Source of the DNA: Rhodothermales bacterium
GTDB taxonomy: Bacteria > Bacteroidota > Rhodothermia > Rhodothermales > Bin80
NCBI GenBank assembly: GCA_951812585.1
Contig: OX638318.1
Location: forward strand, 1,144,819 to 1,208,818
Direction: 5' to 3'
DNA length: 64,000 nucleotides
Shown here piece after piece: positions 62,473 to 64,000 of this stretch (position 1 is the stretch's first letter; every line of letters begins with the position of its first letter). Below the pieces are notes generated by a model. The model saw only the letters and a list, made by a program, of their open reading frames with translations. It was not told the DNA's origin and made no database searches. The position numbers were made by a program, and so were the translations under genes.

Positions 62473-63807
62473 ATGCCACTGGTTGCCATCGTTGGGCGTC
62501 CTAATGTGGGTAAGTCCACGCTGTTCAACAGGCTCACCGAAGCGCGCCAGGCCATTGTTCATGATGAGCCTGGGGTCACGCGAGATCGCATTTACGGCCA
62601 TGTGGAATGGAATGGGCGCAGCTTCGCACTCGTGGACACCGGCGGCTTCGTCCCCCGATCAGCGGAGCGATTCGAGCGGGCCATCCGCGAGCAGGTCCAT
62701 ATTGCCATAGACGAGGCGGATATTGTACTGATGGTCGCCGATGTGCTGTCGGGCGTGACGGACCTGGACCTGGAGATGGCACGCACCTTGCGGCGCAGCC
62801 AAAAACCAGTTCTGGTCGTCGGCAACAAGGCCGACAACATCGAGCGGCGTTACATGGCCGCCGCCTTGTACAGCCTTGGGCTGGGCGAGGTGTTTCCGGT
62901 AAGCAGTACCAACGGTATGGGCACAGGCGACTTCCTGGATGCACTCGTGGCCCTGCTGCCCAAAGAAAAGGAGCCGGAGGATGTCGATACGCGCGGCCGT
63001 ATCGCGCTGATAGGCCGCCCCAACGCCGGCAAGTCGCTGATCGCCAATGTGCTGCTGGGTCAGGATCGCTCGATTGTCACCGAGGTCAGCGGCACTACCC
63101 GCGACGCTGTGGACAGCCCGATCTCGTATGAGGGTCACGATCTGATTCTGGTGGATACGGCCGGCCTGCGCAAGCGGGCGCGTGTGGCAGGCAATATTGA
63201 ATTCTACTCCGTGCTGCGCACCGAACGTGCGATAGAGCGCTGCGACATTGCAGTTTTGGTCCTTGACGCAGTGCACGGCCTGGAAGCGCAAGACATACGC
63301 GTCCTGAAGGAAGCCGAAGAGCAGAACAAGGGATTGCTCATTGCGGTCAACAAGTGGGACTTGATCCAGAAGGAAACCAATACCGCACGAGACTACGAGC
63401 GAGACATCAAAGGCCGACTTCAAACGCTCGACCATGTGCCTGTCATCTTCATATCGGCGTTGACACGACAGCGCGTGCATCGCGTTTTGGCGCATGCCGT
63501 TGCGATTCTTGCAGAGCGAACCAAGCGCATTCCCACCTCAGCGCTCAATGAGATGCTCCAGCAGGCTGTCGGGCGGCATCACCCGCCTGCCTTCCGCAGC
63601 CGCCATGTGCAGATCAAGTACGTGACACAGCTCAGCACCGAGACCCCTGTATTCGCCTTCTTTTGCAACCACCCGTACGGCGTGTCCACTAACTACACGC
63701 GCTACCTTGAGCGACGCCTGCGCGAATCGTTTGGATTCGCCGGCGTGCCCATCAGCATCGTTTACCGCGCCAAATCCAAGCGCAGCGTCCCACCCCACAA
63801 CGCATGA
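62473..63807 (+). CDS. der: Ribosome-assembly GTPase Der
   Basis: I start at the ATG at 62473 (MPLVAIVGRPNVGKSTLFN), giving 444 residues; a longer frame overlaps the EcsC-like gene. Two tandem GTPase domains: first GRPNVGKST, DTGGF, NKAD; second GRPNAGKS at about residue 182, DTAGLRKRARV, NKWD. A C-terminal KH-like domain (RHVQIKYVTQLSTETPVFAF) closes it. Essential for 50S maturation. Confidence 0.97.
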   Translation: MPLVAIVGRPNVGKSTLFNRLTEARQAIVHDEPGVTRDRIYGHVEWNGRSFALVDTGGFVPRSAERFERAIREQVHIAIDEADIVLMVADVLSGVTDLDLEMARTLRRSQKPVLVVGNKADNIERRYMAAALYSLGLGEVFPVSSTNGMGTGDFLDALVALLPKEKEPEDVDTRGRIALIGRPNAGKSLIANVLLGQDRSIVTEVSGTTRDAVDSPISYEGHDLILVDTAGLRKRARVAGNIEFYSVLRTERAIERCDIAVLVLDAVHGLEAQDIRVLKEAEEQNKGLLIAVNKWDLIQKETNTARDYERDIKGRLQTLDHVPVIFISALTRQRVHRVLAHAVAILAERTKRIPTSALNEMLQQAVGRHHPPAFRSRHVQIKYVTQLSTETPVFAFFCNHPYGVSTNYTRYLERRLRESFGFAGVPISIVYRAKSKRSVPPHNA

Positions 63808-63931
63808 CCACCGTTGGGCGCACCATCAGGTGCGACCGTCCGGCCTGGCGGTTCAACCCCGTCACGGCTTCAACACTATTGTCAAAGCGTGTCTACTGGC
63901 ACGTGTCTACTAGCCCAGAGAGGTAGTTCGC
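63808..63931. other. Spacer after der
   Basis: A 124-bp spacer. No stable terminator hairpin with a T-run seen. Direct repeats of GTGTCTACT occur at 63891-63899 and 63903-63911. Confidence 0.35.
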
Positions 63932-64000
63932 TTGCGCATCAACGGTCCGGCACTTTGGCAAACAATGCCCTATTCCTTGCAGCCTCTGCAACCTGGACGA
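63932..64000 (+). CDS. Possible start of a CDS running off the window
   Basis: A GAGAGG ribosome-binding site lies 8 bp before a TTG at 63932 (RINGPALWQTMPYSLQPLQ), with an in-frame ATG at 63965. The frame is open to the window edge. Only 23 codons are visible, so neither reality nor function can be judged. Confidence 0.3.
   Translation, partial: MRINGPALWQTMPYSLQPLQPGR

Noticed and set aside
1-64000. CRISPR arrays, tRNA and rRNA genes
   Set aside because: No regularly spaced direct repeats of CRISPR size were seen, and no tRNA T-arm (GGTTCGAATCC-like) with matching acceptor stem was found; the GGTTCGAATC at about 33319 lies in the S9 peptidase gene.

Overview
The window looks like the chromosome of a GC-rich (about 60% by eye), Gram-negative member of the Bacteroidota/Rhodothermota side of the tree. 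Direct evidence: three secreted proteins end in the type IX secretion C-terminal module with a 'YPNPF' core (37997-40462, 55380-56924, 56927-58459). There are outer-membrane and periplasmic proteins with signal peptides, and a DUF58/BatA/DUF4175 operon of the kind common in Bacteroidota. The phylum assignment is inference; no rRNA or tRNA gene was found in the window.

Layout. 1-1702: the start of an exported TPR-like protein, then three small genes (TM2-domain, CsbD-like and integral membrane proteins). 1760-8065: a beta-oxidation block transcribed leftwards, hydratase/dehydrogenase (fadN-like), thiolase (fadA), acyl-CoA dehydrogenase (fadE), with repeat-rich regulatory DNA. 8234-10198: a DUF4097 protein and, divergently, two OsmC-family genes. 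10195-17468: a tightly overlapping leftward operon of cupin, GH13 amylase lipoprotein, LolA-like periplasmic protein, two FtsX/MacB-type permeases, ABC ATPase and outer-membrane barrel, which reads like a complete cross-envelope transport system. 17665-19059: FprA-type ferredoxin-NADP reductase. 19056-29475: a leftward operon of beta-propeller protein, DUF58, BatA/VWA, DUF4175, VWA/GATase-like and a caspase-fold protein lacking its cysteine.

29652-37941 is a mosaic: a Nudix gene, an integrase remnant, a DPP-IV-type S9 peptidase, transposase and mobilization remnants, then ribonuclease D, an apparently orphan ImmA/IrrE-type antitoxin and a 7Fe-type ferredoxin. 37997-43510 returns to core genes: a secreted metallopeptidase, adenosylhomocysteinase and S-adenosylmethionine synthetase (methyl cycle). 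43511-47954 is a second accessory patch with two repeat modules, tiny glycine-rich peptide genes beside a 6-bladed propeller gene, and an internally deleted IS1634-like element bounded by 17-bp inverted repeats.

47955-63807 is mostly core: acpP-fabF, a TolB/amidohydrolase fusion, fur, a TPR protein, a DedA/YqaA-type membrane protein, two tandem 'choice-of-anchor B' secreted proteins, rqcH (NFACT), uppP, an EcsC-family gene and der. The least explained signals are the cysteine-less caspase-fold gene with an EF-hand at the end of the VWA operon, the shared 10-mer upstream of fadN and fadE, the Lol-like operon with its own barrel, and the coupled small peptides at 44.1-44.5 kb.
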